From NCBI GenBank assembly GCA_021802555.1, contig JAJZRU010000002.1, positions 1-64,000 on the forward strand: a stretch of 64,000 bases of DNA, in the 5' to 3' direction. Both the position numbers and the translations under genes were made by a program. Positions 9,401 to 16,890 of this stretch are shown here, piece after piece. Numbering within the stretch: the first letter of the stretch is position 1; each line of letters opens with the position of its first letter. This stretch comes from Pseudomonadota bacterium (GTDB taxonomy: Bacteria > Pseudomonadota > Gammaproteobacteria > Burkholderiales > Thiobacillaceae). The notes under the pieces were generated by a model, which saw only the letters and a list, made by a program, of their open reading frames with translations, made no database searches and was not told the origin of the DNA.

Positions 9401-9585
9401 TCCACATCCTCGGCCGCGAGCCCCGGCGCCTCGGTGTAGATGTTCACCTGCACCGGCGTGACGTCGGGGAAGGCATCCACCGGCACTTCGCGCCAGGCTT
9501 TGATGCCCAGCATCACCACCAGCGCGAAGGCCACCAATACCAGCAGCTTGTAACGCAGTGCCACATCAACAATTTTGTTCAGCAT
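6499..9585 (-). CDS. czcA: Heavy-metal efflux RND transporter, CzcA/CusA family
   Basis: This is the inner-membrane proton-driven pump of a tripartite metal exporter, 1028 residues as usual for the HME-RND family. It has an N-terminal helix (LLVLVAFALVVMLG), the first large periplasmic loop, and the proton-relay helix VGIGMMVDGAVVMVEN (397-412, Asp404), followed by the second loop and a second set of helices ending TLLLLPLMYEW. The relay motif differs from the DFG form of classical CzcA, so the metal could be Zn/Co/Cd, Ni or another ion. ATG at 9585 lies nine bases after the end of the adaptor gene. The order OMF, adaptor, pump within one operon is standard. The family is certain, the substrate is not; the symbol is used in the broad sense. 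Confidence 0.92.
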   Translation of the reverse strand: MLNKIVDVALRYKLLVLVAFALVVMLGIKAWREVPVDAFPDVTPVQVNIYTEAPGLAAEDVEKLLTFPVEGVMAGLPGVAEIRSVSLFGLSYVSVYFKDDMDIYFARRLVSEKLQEAKARIPAGYGEPVLGPNSSGLGQVFWYTVESADKKLSNMDLRTLQDWTVRLVLRTAPGVDDVMSWGGDEKQYQVLIDPQKLIKYGLTFTEVMQALTANNRQVGGQYVDLGREQYLVRGLGLVANSHDIGNIVIAQKGGTPIYVRDVADVQEAPALRSGAITKNGREVVLGMALQRIGENAKNVVDAVKEKLKVVQQALPKGVTINPIYDRTELVEKAVQTAERALIEGSILVAIILFLFLGEMRSAIVVILALPLAMLISFILMQQWGLSANLMSLAGLAVGIGMMVDGAVVMVENGFRLLSHKVGQTVNKTHVILEAAREVINPIAFAILIIIVVFLPLFSLTGLEGKLFKPMALTITFAMIGSLLLTMTLVPVLSSLILKPKEEKDTFVVRWAKRLYLPLLDWTLENKRKVIAGAVALLLGTLALFPFLGREFMPTLQEGGIMFRVTSIPSTSLDESIRLSETIETALKRFPQVKSAVAMIGRAEKGETADVNYMEILVDLKPRDQWPQAISFPELTQQMQTALEKQVPTAVIAATQPIQMRVEELISGVRATLALKLYGEDLATLDRLTGQLKATLEQVPGVADLALEANQGKPQLVVKVNREAAARLGLNADDILEVVQAGIGGKAVSALIDGVKRFDIQVWLAPGFRNSVEAIDNIPIRTQAGAMVPLSQVATVALDEGYSFVRREQLQRYAVIQMDVKGRDVDSFVKEAQAKIRREVKLPAGYWIEWGGAFENQQRAMAKLAVIVPLTIGLIFILLYTAFNSLTYATLIIANVPFATIGGVIGLFITGQYLSVPSAIGFIAVFGVAMLNGIVLVSFLNDQRRQGLSVREAVRQGAALRLRPVLMTASIAIFGLVPMLLSSGVGAETQRPLATVVVGGLFTSTALTLLLLPLMYEWVETRRERKQAK

Positions 9586-9594
9586 GGCCGCTCC

Positions 9595-10785
9595 TTAGTC
9601 CGCTTCGCCGATTTGCGACTTGAGCAGTCGGGCCTTGAGCGCATAAGCGCCACCCACCACGACCGCCTCGCCGGGCACGACGCCGGACTTGATCACGACC
9701 CGGCCCTGGGCACGCTCGCCGGTTTCCACCGCACGCGGTTCGAAGCCGCCTTGCTCCGCCACGAACGCGGTGGGCTGGCCTTGCACCAGCAGCACCGCAT
9801 CCTCAGGCAGCATGAGCGCCTGCCTCGTGGAGCCCGTATGGATGGCAGCCGTGGCGAACATCTCGGGCTTCAACCGGCCATCGGGATTGGGCAGCTCCAC
9901 CCGCGCTTTGACGGTGCGGGTTTCCTTGTCCATCACGCTGCTGATGTAGGTGAGCCGGCCCGTGAATATTTCGCCGGGATAGGCGGCCACCGCGACCTTC
10001 GCTGACGCGCCGGGTTTGACTTTGGCCAGATCCTTCTCGAACAAGTTGGCCTCGATCCAAAGCGTGGACAAGTCGGCAATAGTGAACAGCGACTGGTCGA
10101 CCGGGGCCAGTTCGCCCAGCACCGCCTTCTTCTCGATCACGGTGCCGGCGAAGGGGGCGGTGACCGGGAAGGTCGAGCCGGAGAGTTTTTCGGGGTTCAC
10201 GCCCATCAGGCGCAACCGGTCGGCGGCGGCGCGCAGGCTTGCGCGGGCCTTTTCGTGCTCGGCGCGGGCGCGCAGGAATTCCTTTTCCGGAATGATGTTG
10301 TCCGCCTGCAGGCGCCGGGCGCGTTCGAAGCCGGCCTGCGCCACGGCGGCTTCGCTCGCCGCCTGGAGAAAAGCGGAACGGGCCTCGCCCAGTTCGATGC
10401 TGTCGAGCACGGCCAGCGGTTGGCCTGCCTTCACCTTGTCGCCGAGCTTGGCGCTGACCTTGACGATCCGCCCGGCTACGCGCGGCGCCACATGGGCAAG
10501 CCGGTCCTGGTTGGCCTGGATGGTGGCAGTGACCACCACCTGTTCGGCTTTCTCCTGAAGCGCGATCTTCTCTACCTTGATGCCGGCGCGCCGGGCTTCC
10601 TCGGCGCTCAGGCGCAGGGCGGGTTCTTTGGCCTTTTCGGGTTGTTTCTCCTGTCCCGGCTTGGCCGCAACGGGTTTGTCCGCCTGGCTGGATGTTTGCG
10701 CGCCGCCGCCGCAACCGGCGAGCACGGAGACCATGAGCGCCGCCATCAGGAGAGGGGGGGCGATGCTGTTTTTCGAAGTGTTCAT
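9595..10785 (-). CDS. czcB: Periplasmic adaptor (membrane fusion) lipoprotein, CzcB family
   Basis: This is the adaptor that links the RND pump to the outer-membrane channel. The 396-residue protein begins with a lipoprotein signal peptide ending VLAGC (lipobox, Cys25), then a low-complexity Lys/Glu/Pro linker. A barrel-sandwich hybrid follows (GRIVKVSAKLGDKVKAGQPL), then a helical hairpin (ARSAFLQAAS to EHEKARASLRAA), and then beta-barrel and membrane-proximal domains (KPGASAKVAVAAYPG, LPNPDGRLKPEMFATAAI). ATG at 10785 lies 27 bp after the outer-membrane channel gene. It has no His-rich N-terminus of the kind found in some CzcB proteins. It would act in the periplasm, anchored to the inner membrane by lipid. 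Confidence 0.92.
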   Translation of the reverse strand: MNTSKNSIAPPLLMAALMVSVLAGCGGGAQTSSQADKPVAAKPGQEKQPEKAKEPALRLSAEEARRAGIKVEKIALQEKAEQVVVTATIQANQDRLAHVAPRVAGRIVKVSAKLGDKVKAGQPLAVLDSIELGEARSAFLQAASEAAVAQAGFERARRLQADNIIPEKEFLRARAEHEKARASLRAAADRLRLMGVNPEKLSGSTFPVTAPFAGTVIEKKAVLGELAPVDQSLFTIADLSTLWIEANLFEKDLAKVKPGASAKVAVAAYPGEIFTGRLTYISSVMDKETRTVKARVELPNPDGRLKPEMFATAAIHTGSTRQALMLPEDAVLLVQGQPTAFVAEQGGFEPRAVETGERAQGRVVIKSGVVPGEAVVVGGAYALKARLLKSQIGEAD

Positions 10786-10812
10786 GTGTGAATTCCTTCT
10801 TGTCGATTTCGT

Positions 10813-12138
10813 CTAACGCAGATTCGGGAGTTGCCAGCCGGCCGCCGCTTCAAGGGAGACGCGGGTGAGCCGCAGTTCGGTTCGCGCGTCCAGCAGATCG
10901 CGTCGGCCGTCCAGCACCTGGCGATTGACCAGCAGCAGCTGCAGGAGGCCGATCTCGCCGGCGCGAAAGGCCGTGACCGACAGGCGCTGGTTCTCCTCCA
11001 GCCTCGGCAGCACGGATTCGGTCAGGAGCCTAACCCGGCTGTCGAGGCTTTCCAGGCGTTGCCACAGGGTCATTACCTGGGCGCGCACGTCGCGATTGGC
11101 GGCCTGCTTTTCGATCTCGGTTTGGGTCAGTTCGGTAGTCGCGCGGCCGATGCCCGTTGCGTTGCGGCGAAACAGGGGCAGCGGCAGGGAAAGGCTCAGG
11201 CCCGTGATCTTTTCCTGCAGATTGGCAGGTCCTTCGCGCGCGCTGCCCAAGCCGATGGTGATGTCGGGGTAGACCGAGGCGCGTTCCAGGTCGAGCCGGC
11301 TTCTCGCGGCCCGTTCCTGATGGTCCAGTGCCCGTAGGAGGGAGCGGTCTTGTGCGGCCGCCATGAGTTCTCCCAGCGTGTAGCGGCCGCCCCGCTCCAG
11401 TGTTCCCGCGACTTCCGGCAGGGTGCCTGCAGGCAGTTGCAGCGTGCTCGCCAGTTCGGCGCGGGCTTGAACCAACTGCTCACGCAACATGGCGGCCTGG
11501 TTGTGCGTCCGCTCCGCTTCCACCTTGGCGAGGTTGCCGTCGAGGCGGCTGTCCTCGCCCGCCTTGACGCGTTTGCCGACCGCAGCCGCGGCATTCTCGA
11601 TCAGCTTGAGGGTCTGCTGCTCCATCCGAATGCGCCGCTGCAGGCTGAGCACGCGCACGAAGCGGCTTTCCACCTCCGCGCGCAACTGGCGCCGGGTTTC
11701 CGCGATGAATGCCTGCGCCGCGGCGAGCGACTGTTCGGCGGCCACGCGGCGCTTGGTTTGCTGCCCCGCGATTTCGAAGGTTTGCGCCAGTCCGACGGCC
11801 CATTCGCGATAGGCCTGCGCAGGGGCGGCTGCTTGGGGCACGGTGCGCCTGTACCACTCCGTGGTGAGTTGCGGATTGTTCCAGAGTGGCGCACGCGCGT
11901 CCGTAAGCGCACCCTGCATCTGCGCCAGACTGGCCCGAGCGGATCGCAGCGCCGGGTTGGCTTGTTCAGCCTGTTCCCAGGCTGCGCCCAAAGTGAGGGG
12001 GGCGACTGGTTCCGTACTGCGCAGCGCAGCCACGCCGCCGGTTTCGATCGTGCCGTGGTCTACGGCATCGAATGCCTGTGCAAAAGATGGGTTGAGGAGC
12101 AACACCGCCAACCCCAGCGGCAAGAAATGCCTTCGCAT
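10813..12138 (-). CDS. czcC: TolC-family outer-membrane efflux channel, CzcC type
   Basis: This is the outer-membrane channel of the tripartite exporter, 441 residues. It has a signal peptide (LGLAVLLLNPSFAQA) and two repeats of the outer-membrane-factor helix pattern: AWEQAEQANPALRSARASL in the first half and LLTESVLPRLEENQRLSV in the second. I chose ATG at 12138 over a GTG at 12150 because GGAG sits seven bases upstream of the ATG and the signal peptide then starts MRRHFLPLG. It is the first structural efflux gene of the leftward operon, 89 bp after the czcI-like gene. Regulation is presumably from the MerR-type promoter around 12780. Confidence 0.9.
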   Translation of the reverse strand: MRRHFLPLGLAVLLLNPSFAQAFDAVDHGTIETGGVAALRSTEPVAPLTLGAAWEQAEQANPALRSARASLAQMQGALTDARAPLWNNPQLTTEWYRRTVPQAAAPAQAYREWAVGLAQTFEIAGQQTKRRVAAEQSLAAAQAFIAETRRQLRAEVESRFVRVLSLQRRIRMEQQTLKLIENAAAAVGKRVKAGEDSRLDGNLAKVEAERTHNQAAMLREQLVQARAELASTLQLPAGTLPEVAGTLERGGRYTLGELMAAAQDRSLLRALDHQERAARSRLDLERASVYPDITIGLGSAREGPANLQEKITGLSLSLPLPLFRRNATGIGRATTELTQTEIEKQAANRDVRAQVMTLWQRLESLDSRVRLLTESVLPRLEENQRLSVTAFRAGEIGLLQLLLVNRQVLDGRRDLLDARTELRLTRVSLEAAAGWQLPNLR

Positions 12139-12227
12139 CGAATTCTCCACATGACGAGGGATGAATTCGGCGAGACGAGGCCGTACCGGATGGCGTTAAA
12201 TCGCAAAAAGGGGCCCGTCCCGCCGCA

Positions 12228-12572
12228 CTAGGCGGGGACGGACCATTGAGGGCGTTCGGGGGGGTACGCGGCGACGGATGGATAGGTGCCGTCACTCTCA
12301 CGCGGCGTTGGTTGCGCGTACTCGTGCGTTACGGGCGCAAATGCGCCCAGAATGCCAAGAAACCCGGAAAGGTGGCAATGGTCGTCACCAGGAGACGAAT
12401 TCCCTTGTTTCCCGTCATCGTTCGCGCCGAACGACGCTTTGTGCTCGTCGGCATGATGGCCGAAATGCTGGGAGGCCTTGCCGGACTCGTGCCCGCAGTA
12501 ATCCGCCACCGCGCCCCAGGAGATCTGGAGCGGAAGCAGGCAGAGCAGCAGGAGCAGAAACAGGCGTCGCAT
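12228..12572 (-). CDS. czcI: CzcI-like periplasmic protein, His-rich
   Basis: This 114-residue protein starts with MRRLFLLLLLCLLPLQISWG, a signal peptide closely resembling that of CzcI proteins, and continues AVADYCGHESGKASQHFGHH. The mature part has His-containing stretches (HFGHHADEH, DDHCHLSGFL) suited to metal binding. CzcI is a small periplasmic protein found at the head of czc operons and thought to modulate their expression. I chose ATG at 12572 over a GTG at 12581, since the Arg-Arg-hydrophobic signal then begins at residue 2. It is the first gene after the MerR-type promoter, with a leader of about 190 bp. Confidence 0.8.
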   Translation of the reverse strand: MRRLFLLLLLCLLPLQISWGAVADYCGHESGKASQHFGHHADEHKASFGANDDGKQGNSSPGDDHCHLSGFLGILGAFAPVTHEYAQPTPRESDGTYPSVAAYPPERPQWSVPA

Positions 12573-12986
12573 GGCTAACACGGAAATGGCTGCGGATTTA
12601 TGCTGCCAATGTTCGGCGGCGCAACCGATACGCTTCCGCTTTGTCCGCGAACGCCGGCGTTATTGATGGCGTTGTTGCGGCCGCACGGCGCATCGGTTGG
12701 GCACGCGCTTTCATTGCAGGGGACCCGCCATGTCGTTTTTCCCGAAAAACTTAAGTCAGGAATAAATTTAAAACCCTAAAGTCGCTATAGAGTCAAGCGG
12801 TCTATGCAGGGCCAGTGCCGCCGACCCCCCTTGCGCATCGGAGAACTTGGGCAGGCCACGGGTTCGGCTATCGTAGGCATTCGCTTGCGGGCGGGCAGGG
12901 CTGCTGCCCATGCCGGCACGGCATGGCGAGACGGCCGCCGTGCGTGCGTGCCTGGAAACCCGAAGAAGCTCTTCATTCAAGTCAAT
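12573..12986. other. Non-coding stretch upstream of czcI
   Basis: These 414 bp separate the czc operon from the end of the hybrid-kinase gene. The kinase is transcribed in the same direction, so this is also its downstream region. The part around 12760-12800 is A/T-rich and carries a MerR-type promoter, listed separately. The rest is GC-rich and I see no convincing gene; short open frames on both strands lack ribosome sites and recognisable products. Confidence 0.6.
12765..12796 (-). promoter_or_regulatory. MerR-type promoter and operator for the czc operon
   Basis: Read leftward on the minus strand, a -35 TTGACT (12796-12791) is followed by a 20-bp spacer and a -10 TAAATT (12770-12765). Inside the spacer lies a 21-bp dyad, 12793-12773: half-site ACTCTATAG, three bases, half-site CTTTAGGGT. 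Overlong 19-20 bp spacers filled by such a dyad are the hallmark of promoters activated by MerR-family metal sensors; the half-site resembles PbrR/CadR/ZntR operators as I remember them. The nearest downstream gene is the czcI-like gene. No merR-family gene is seen in the window. Confidence 0.8.
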
Positions 12987-15572
12987 TCACGCTGAATCGA
13001 CGATCGCCGCGAGATGCTCGTCCAGGCTGCCCCGCAGGCGGATGAACTCCGCTTGCAGATCTTCCAGGAGATGGCGGGCGACGGATATTTCCCCCGCGGT
13101 GAGACGGTCTTCCAGCGTCTTGGCCAGCAGCATCATGGGCTCGGCCAGCATCATGGCGCAGGCCCCGCGCAGCTTGTGCGCCAAGGCGCGCGCCTCCTGC
13201 AGGTCGCCGCGTTCCAGGGCGGCATGGAGTTCTTCCAGATGCGCCTCGGAAAGTTTCAGGAAAGTCTCGGTCAGGGTCTTGAGCTGGCCGGCATCGGGCT
13301 GGCGCCGGCGCAGCGCTGTCCAGTCCAGCGCCGGGGCAAGAATCTCGGGGGCCGTGGGCAGCCAGCGCTGCAGCAGCGCGTACAGGGTTTTTTCTTCATA
13401 AGGCTTGGTGAGCAGTTCGTCCATGCCGGCGCGCCGGCATTCCTGGGCGAACTCGGGCGATGCGTTGGCGCTCAGGGCGACGATGGGCACGTGGCCGCGC
13501 CCCGCGCGCCGTTCCGACTCGCGCAGCCTGCGCGTGGCTTCCAGGCCATCCATTTCGGGCATCTGCCAATCCATGAAGATGAGGTCGCAGTCCTCGGCTT
13601 CGGCGCGCGCCAGCGCCTCCCGCCCGGTGCCGGCCACGGTGACGCTCAGACCCACTTGTTGCAACTGGTGCGCTAGCACCATCTGGTTGACGGGGTGATC
13701 CTCAGCCAGCAGGATGCGGCCCGCAAAGCGCGGTGGAGGGCTTTCCGCTGCCTGGGACAGCGTTTCCACGGGAGCCTCGGCGAAGGGCAGTTCGAGCCAG
13801 AACAGGCTGCCCGAGGCCGGGTAGGCCTCGGCGTGCGGTGCCGGGCTTTGCATCCCTATGGCGCCGCCCATCAGCTCGGCGAGTTGGCGGCAGATGGCCA
13901 GCCCCAGGCCCGTGCCGCCATAGCGCCGGGTCGTGGAGCTGTCGGCCTGGGAAAAGGCCTCGAACACCTTGTCCCGCTTGGCCGCGGGGATGCCGATGCC
14001 GCTGTCGTAGATCTCCAGGCGGTAGCGCGCGGGCTCGCCCGGCAGGCGGCGGGCGGTCAGCCCGACTTCGCCGCTGGCGGTGAACTTGAAGGCATTGTCC
14101 AGCAGATTGAGCACGATCTGGCGCAGGCGATAGGCGTCGCCCATCTGGCAGCAGGCGATGGAATCGTCGATGAGCACGCGGAAATCCAGGCCTTGGGCCG
14201 AAGCGCGCGGCTGGAACATGCCACAGATCTCTTCCAGCACGCGGCGCAGGTCGAAAGATACGGTTTCCAGCTCCAGGCGGCCGGCCTCGATCTTGGAAAA
14301 ATCCAGGATGTCGTTGATGACGGCAAGCAGATTCCTGGCCGAGCTTTTCAGGGCGCTGGCGTATTGCCGCTGGCTTTCGTCCAGACGCGTGCGCAGCAGC
14401 AGGTCCGTCATGCCCAGGATGCCGTTCATGGGCGTGCGCACTTCGTGGCTCACGTTGGCGACGAAGGCGTTTTTGGTGCGCACCGCTTCCAGGGCCGCGT
14501 CGCGCGCCCGCGCCATGGCCGCCTCGGCTTCCTTGCGTTGGGAGATGTCGCGCATGATGGCCTGGATCACCGGCTTGCCTTCCAGCTGCATGGCATGCAG
14601 CGCGATTTCGGCGGGGAACAGGCTGCCGTCGCTGCGCCGGCCGGTCCATTCCATGAACGCGTGCCCGTTGCGGCGTGCCTGCTGGAGATGGCGGCGGGCG
14701 TAGGCATCGGCGTCTTCCCCCGCATCGCCCCCCTGGCGCTCCGCGCCCATGCCGACGATGGGCGTGGCGACGAACTGCGCGACGTCGCGCATGCGGAACA
14801 TGCTCAAGGTGGCCTGGTTGCAGTCCAGAAAACCCCGATCGTCGAGGATCACCACGGCGTCGGAATTGGACTCGAACAGCGTTTCGAACTTGCGTTTCTC
14901 GTTCTCCAGGAGGCGCGTCTGGCGCTCGGTGCGGCGCGCGACCACCACAGCGATCAACAGTGTGATGAACGCGGCGGTGCTGCCCAGCAGCAGCATCAAA
15001 ACGCGCGTGTGCTGGTACTCATGGTACGTGTCCTGGGCTGCCTGTTGCGAGGCCTCGCGCTGCAGGTGAGTCATGCGATCGAGGACCTCCACCAGCTTGT
15101 TCTGCAGCGGGATGGCGCGCGTCTGCAGCAGATCGAGCGCGCCGGCGTTGTCGTCGCTCATGGCGTCTTCCACGACCTCGAACATGATCGGCTGATTGAT
15201 GACCGTCACGCCGTCGATCTGGTCCATCAGCTGTTTTTCCTCCGGGGTCTGCAGCAGGCTGCGCAGCTGAACCCTTTCCTTGGCATAGTTTTCCCCGGAA
15301 GCGAGAAACTGGTCGAACAGGCGGTTCTTTTGCCAGACATTGCGCGAGATGACGATGCTGTGCATGAGAATGGCGCGATCGCGCAGGTTTTCCCGCATGC
15401 GCGTGGCCAGCTGGGTCTTGACGTTGTAGACCTGCACCACGCGCTCCAGCTTGGCGTTGACCTCGCGCATCTGCCTCACCCCCAGCGCGGTGAGTATGCT
15501 CAGGATGACGATCACCAGGGCGAAGCCCAGGCCCACGCTGAAGAGCGGGCGCGTAGGGGCGGCCGAGGTCAT
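12987..15572 (-). CDS. Hybrid sensor histidine kinase with receiver and Hpt domains
   Basis: This is an 861-residue BarA-like hybrid kinase. A transmembrane helix near residues 10-32 and a second at about 191-213 bracket a helical periplasmic sensor. A PAS domain (about 235-345) comes next, then HisKA with phospho-His376 in SHEVRTPMNG, the HATPase (DSGIGIP, GGTGLGLAI), a receiver with Asp668 in FMDWQMPEMDG, and an Hpt domain with His799 in AHKLRGACAMM. All phosphorelay residues are present. I chose ATG at 15572, which overlaps the TGA of the upstream NlpC/P60 gene (ATGA), so the two are translationally coupled; the longer open frame is the hydrolase read in another frame. No cognate output regulator is adjacent. 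The signal is unknown; a link to cell-wall state is suggested only by the coupling. Confidence 0.9.
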   Translation of the reverse strand: MTSAAPTRPLFSVGLGFALVIVILSILTALGVRQMREVNAKLERVVQVYNVKTQLATRMRENLRDRAILMHSIVISRNVWQKNRLFDQFLASGENYAKERVQLRSLLQTPEEKQLMDQIDGVTVINQPIMFEVVEDAMSDDNAGALDLLQTRAIPLQNKLVEVLDRMTHLQREASQQAAQDTYHEYQHTRVLMLLLGSTAAFITLLIAVVVARRTERQTRLLENEKRKFETLFESNSDAVVILDDRGFLDCNQATLSMFRMRDVAQFVATPIVGMGAERQGGDAGEDADAYARRHLQQARRNGHAFMEWTGRRSDGSLFPAEIALHAMQLEGKPVIQAIMRDISQRKEAEAAMARARDAALEAVRTKNAFVANVSHEVRTPMNGILGMTDLLLRTRLDESQRQYASALKSSARNLLAVINDILDFSKIEAGRLELETVSFDLRRVLEEICGMFQPRASAQGLDFRVLIDDSIACCQMGDAYRLRQIVLNLLDNAFKFTASGEVGLTARRLPGEPARYRLEIYDSGIGIPAAKRDKVFEAFSQADSSTTRRYGGTGLGLAICRQLAELMGGAIGMQSPAPHAEAYPASGSLFWLELPFAEAPVETLSQAAESPPPRFAGRILLAEDHPVNQMVLAHQLQQVGLSVTVAGTGREALARAEAEDCDLIFMDWQMPEMDGLEATRRLRESERRAGRGHVPIVALSANASPEFAQECRRAGMDELLTKPYEEKTLYALLQRWLPTAPEILAPALDWTALRRRQPDAGQLKTLTETFLKLSEAHLEELHAALERGDLQEARALAHKLRGACAMMLAEPMMLLAKTLEDRLTAGEISVARHLLEDLQAEFIRLRGSLDEHLAAIVDSA

Positions 15573-16048
15573 CGCGGAGCAGGCAGGCGGAGGCCCAGCA
15601 GGCGTCGCGCGCCGTCGAAATGCTGCCGCCAATAGGGATTGGCCAGGCGCGAGATCATGACCCGCTCCACGCCCGCGCCGGCGGCATGGATGAAGCGGCC
15701 GTCGCCCAGATAGATGCCGACGTGGGAGTAGGGCCGGCCCAGCGTGTCGAAAAAAACCAGGTCGCCCGGATGCAGCCGATCCTCCGCCACCGCGCGCCCG
15801 AACCGGCTCATGGCGAGGGCGTTGTGCGGCAGGTCTTCGCCCACCTGGCGGTAGACGAACTGCACCAAGCCGCTGCAGTCCAGGCCCTCGCGCGGATTCG
15901 CCCCGCCGTACACATAGGGTGTGCCGAGCAGGCTCACGGCCGTCAGGGTGAGATTGTCGAGCAGCCTTTCCACCCGGTTTTCGGCATGGCCGGGTACGGG
16001 CAGCAGCAGAAGGGACAGCCAGAGGCTCCGCGTAAAAAGGGATTTCAT
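15569..16048 (-). CDS. NlpC/P60 family cell-wall endopeptidase
   Basis: This secreted cysteine peptidase would cleave peptidoglycan stem peptides, as in Spr/MepS and NlpC. The 159-residue protein has a signal peptide (SLWLSLLLLPVPGHA) without a lipobox. Catalytic Cys58 sits in GLDCSGLVQFVY, His109 in YSHVGIYLG and the third polar residue, His121, in RFIHAAG. The P-V-Y-G-G segment before the Cys is typical. It overlaps the hybrid kinase by 4 bp and is the first gene of that pair. Length is normal for a single-domain family member. The family is certain; the exact bond cut is inferred. Confidence 0.9.
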   Translation of the reverse strand: MKSLFTRSLWLSLLLLPVPGHAENRVERLLDNLTLTAVSLLGTPYVYGGANPREGLDCSGLVQFVYRQVGEDLPHNALAMSRFGRAVAEDRLHPGDLVFFDTLGRPYSHVGIYLGDGRFIHAAGAGVERVMISRLANPYWRQHFDGARRLLGLRLPAPR

Positions 16049-16106
16049 GGGCTATACATAAAAAAGAAGCGTGTGTGTGTCAACTCGCAATAGCGGAGCG
16101 TCAGTC

Positions 16107-16781
16107 ATGGATGAACCCCACAATCAGCAGGAAACCGCCCTCGATGCGCTTGCGGAGGATTATCGGCAGGCGGCGGACGAAGCTGTAGACCTGAAAAACC
16201 GCGTGGAAGGCATCACGCGCCGCGCCCTGGAGGATCGCCGCCTGCGCCTGGCGGACATGGCCGAACTGGCGCGCGCCTTCACCGGCGGCATGGACCTGGG
16301 CCTCAAGGCGCGCGGCGGCTCGGTGCGCGCGGCCTTGGGCGAAGCGGTTGCCGGTTTCCGCGACGCCGCGCGGATGGCGGCGGAGAATATGCAGCTGGCG
16401 CTGCAGGACACGCGCACGCGCGCACGGGAGTTCAATCAGGACGAGCTCAAAAGTTCGCTCAGGCGGCTGTTGCGCCACGAGCAGGCCCTGCTCAGGGCCG
16501 CGGCCGACGCTGCCGGCAAATCGGGTGCGCTGCTCAAGGAGGAATGGGATGTGGTGACGCTGCATTTGTCGCGCACCGGGGGCGACGCGGGGGGGAGGCT
16601 CAAAGAGAGCGTACACCAATTGAGCGACGCTCTGCGCCGCGAAGCCCGCGAGCTGGGCACCCAGGTGGGCGCGGCGGGGCGCGAGGCAGGGGCACGCGTC
16701 AGCGAAGCGGCAGGCGGAGCCTTTGCGGCGGTGAGCGAAAAGCTGCGGCACAAGGCCAAAGATCTGCGGCGTACCCACTGA
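16107..16781 (+). CDS. Coiled-coil hypothetical protein, 224 aa
   Basis: I do not recognise this family with certainty. The protein has 224 residues, is highly charged, rich in Ala, Arg and Glu, and almost entirely helical: long amphipathic runs such as LKNRVEGITRRALEDRRLRL and LRREARELGTQVGAAG, with no signal or membrane helix. Its C-terminus (VSEKLRHKAKDLRRTH) is basic. The makeup recalls phasin-like or apolipoprotein-like proteins, but no defining motif is visible. I chose ATG at 16107, preceded by GGAG, over an upstream in-frame start at 16071. It is divergent from the NlpC/P60 gene and is followed by a clear terminator, so it forms a single-gene unit. Confidence 0.75.
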   Translation: MDEPHNQQETALDALAEDYRQAADEAVDLKNRVEGITRRALEDRRLRLADMAELARAFTGGMDLGLKARGGSVRAALGEAVAGFRDAARMAAENMQLALQDTRTRAREFNQDELKSSLRRLLRHEQALLRAAADAAGKSGALLKEEWDVVTLHLSRTGGDAGGRLKESVHQLSDALRREARELGTQVGAAGREAGARVSEAAGGAFAAVSEKLRHKAKDLRRTH

Positions 16782-16800
16782 GCCGGTTTTCCGCCACCCG

Positions 16801-16829
16801 GAAGGCCCGCGCAAGCGGGCCTTCTTCTT
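16801..16829 (+). terminator. Rho-independent terminator after the coiled-coil gene
   Basis: A perfect 10-bp stem, GAAGGCCCGC (16801-16810) paired with GCGGGCCTTC (16815-16824), has a GCAA tetraloop and is followed by TTCTT. It lies 19 bp after the stop codon at 16781. Confidence 0.85.
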
Positions 16830-16890
16830 GACCGTTCCCCCCGGCGGGCGGGGATAATCTGAGCGGGAATTCCTCCAAACAACGCTCGCC

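Noticed and set aside
7240-10005. A 921-codon plus-strand open frame opposite czcA and czcB
   Set aside because: It has antisense composition (His, Gln, Arg runs) and crosses the boundary between two real genes.
12598-12714. A 38-codon open frame in the czcI leader
   Set aside because: There is no ribosome site, it is Arg/Ala-rich like shadow frames, and it has no recognisable product.
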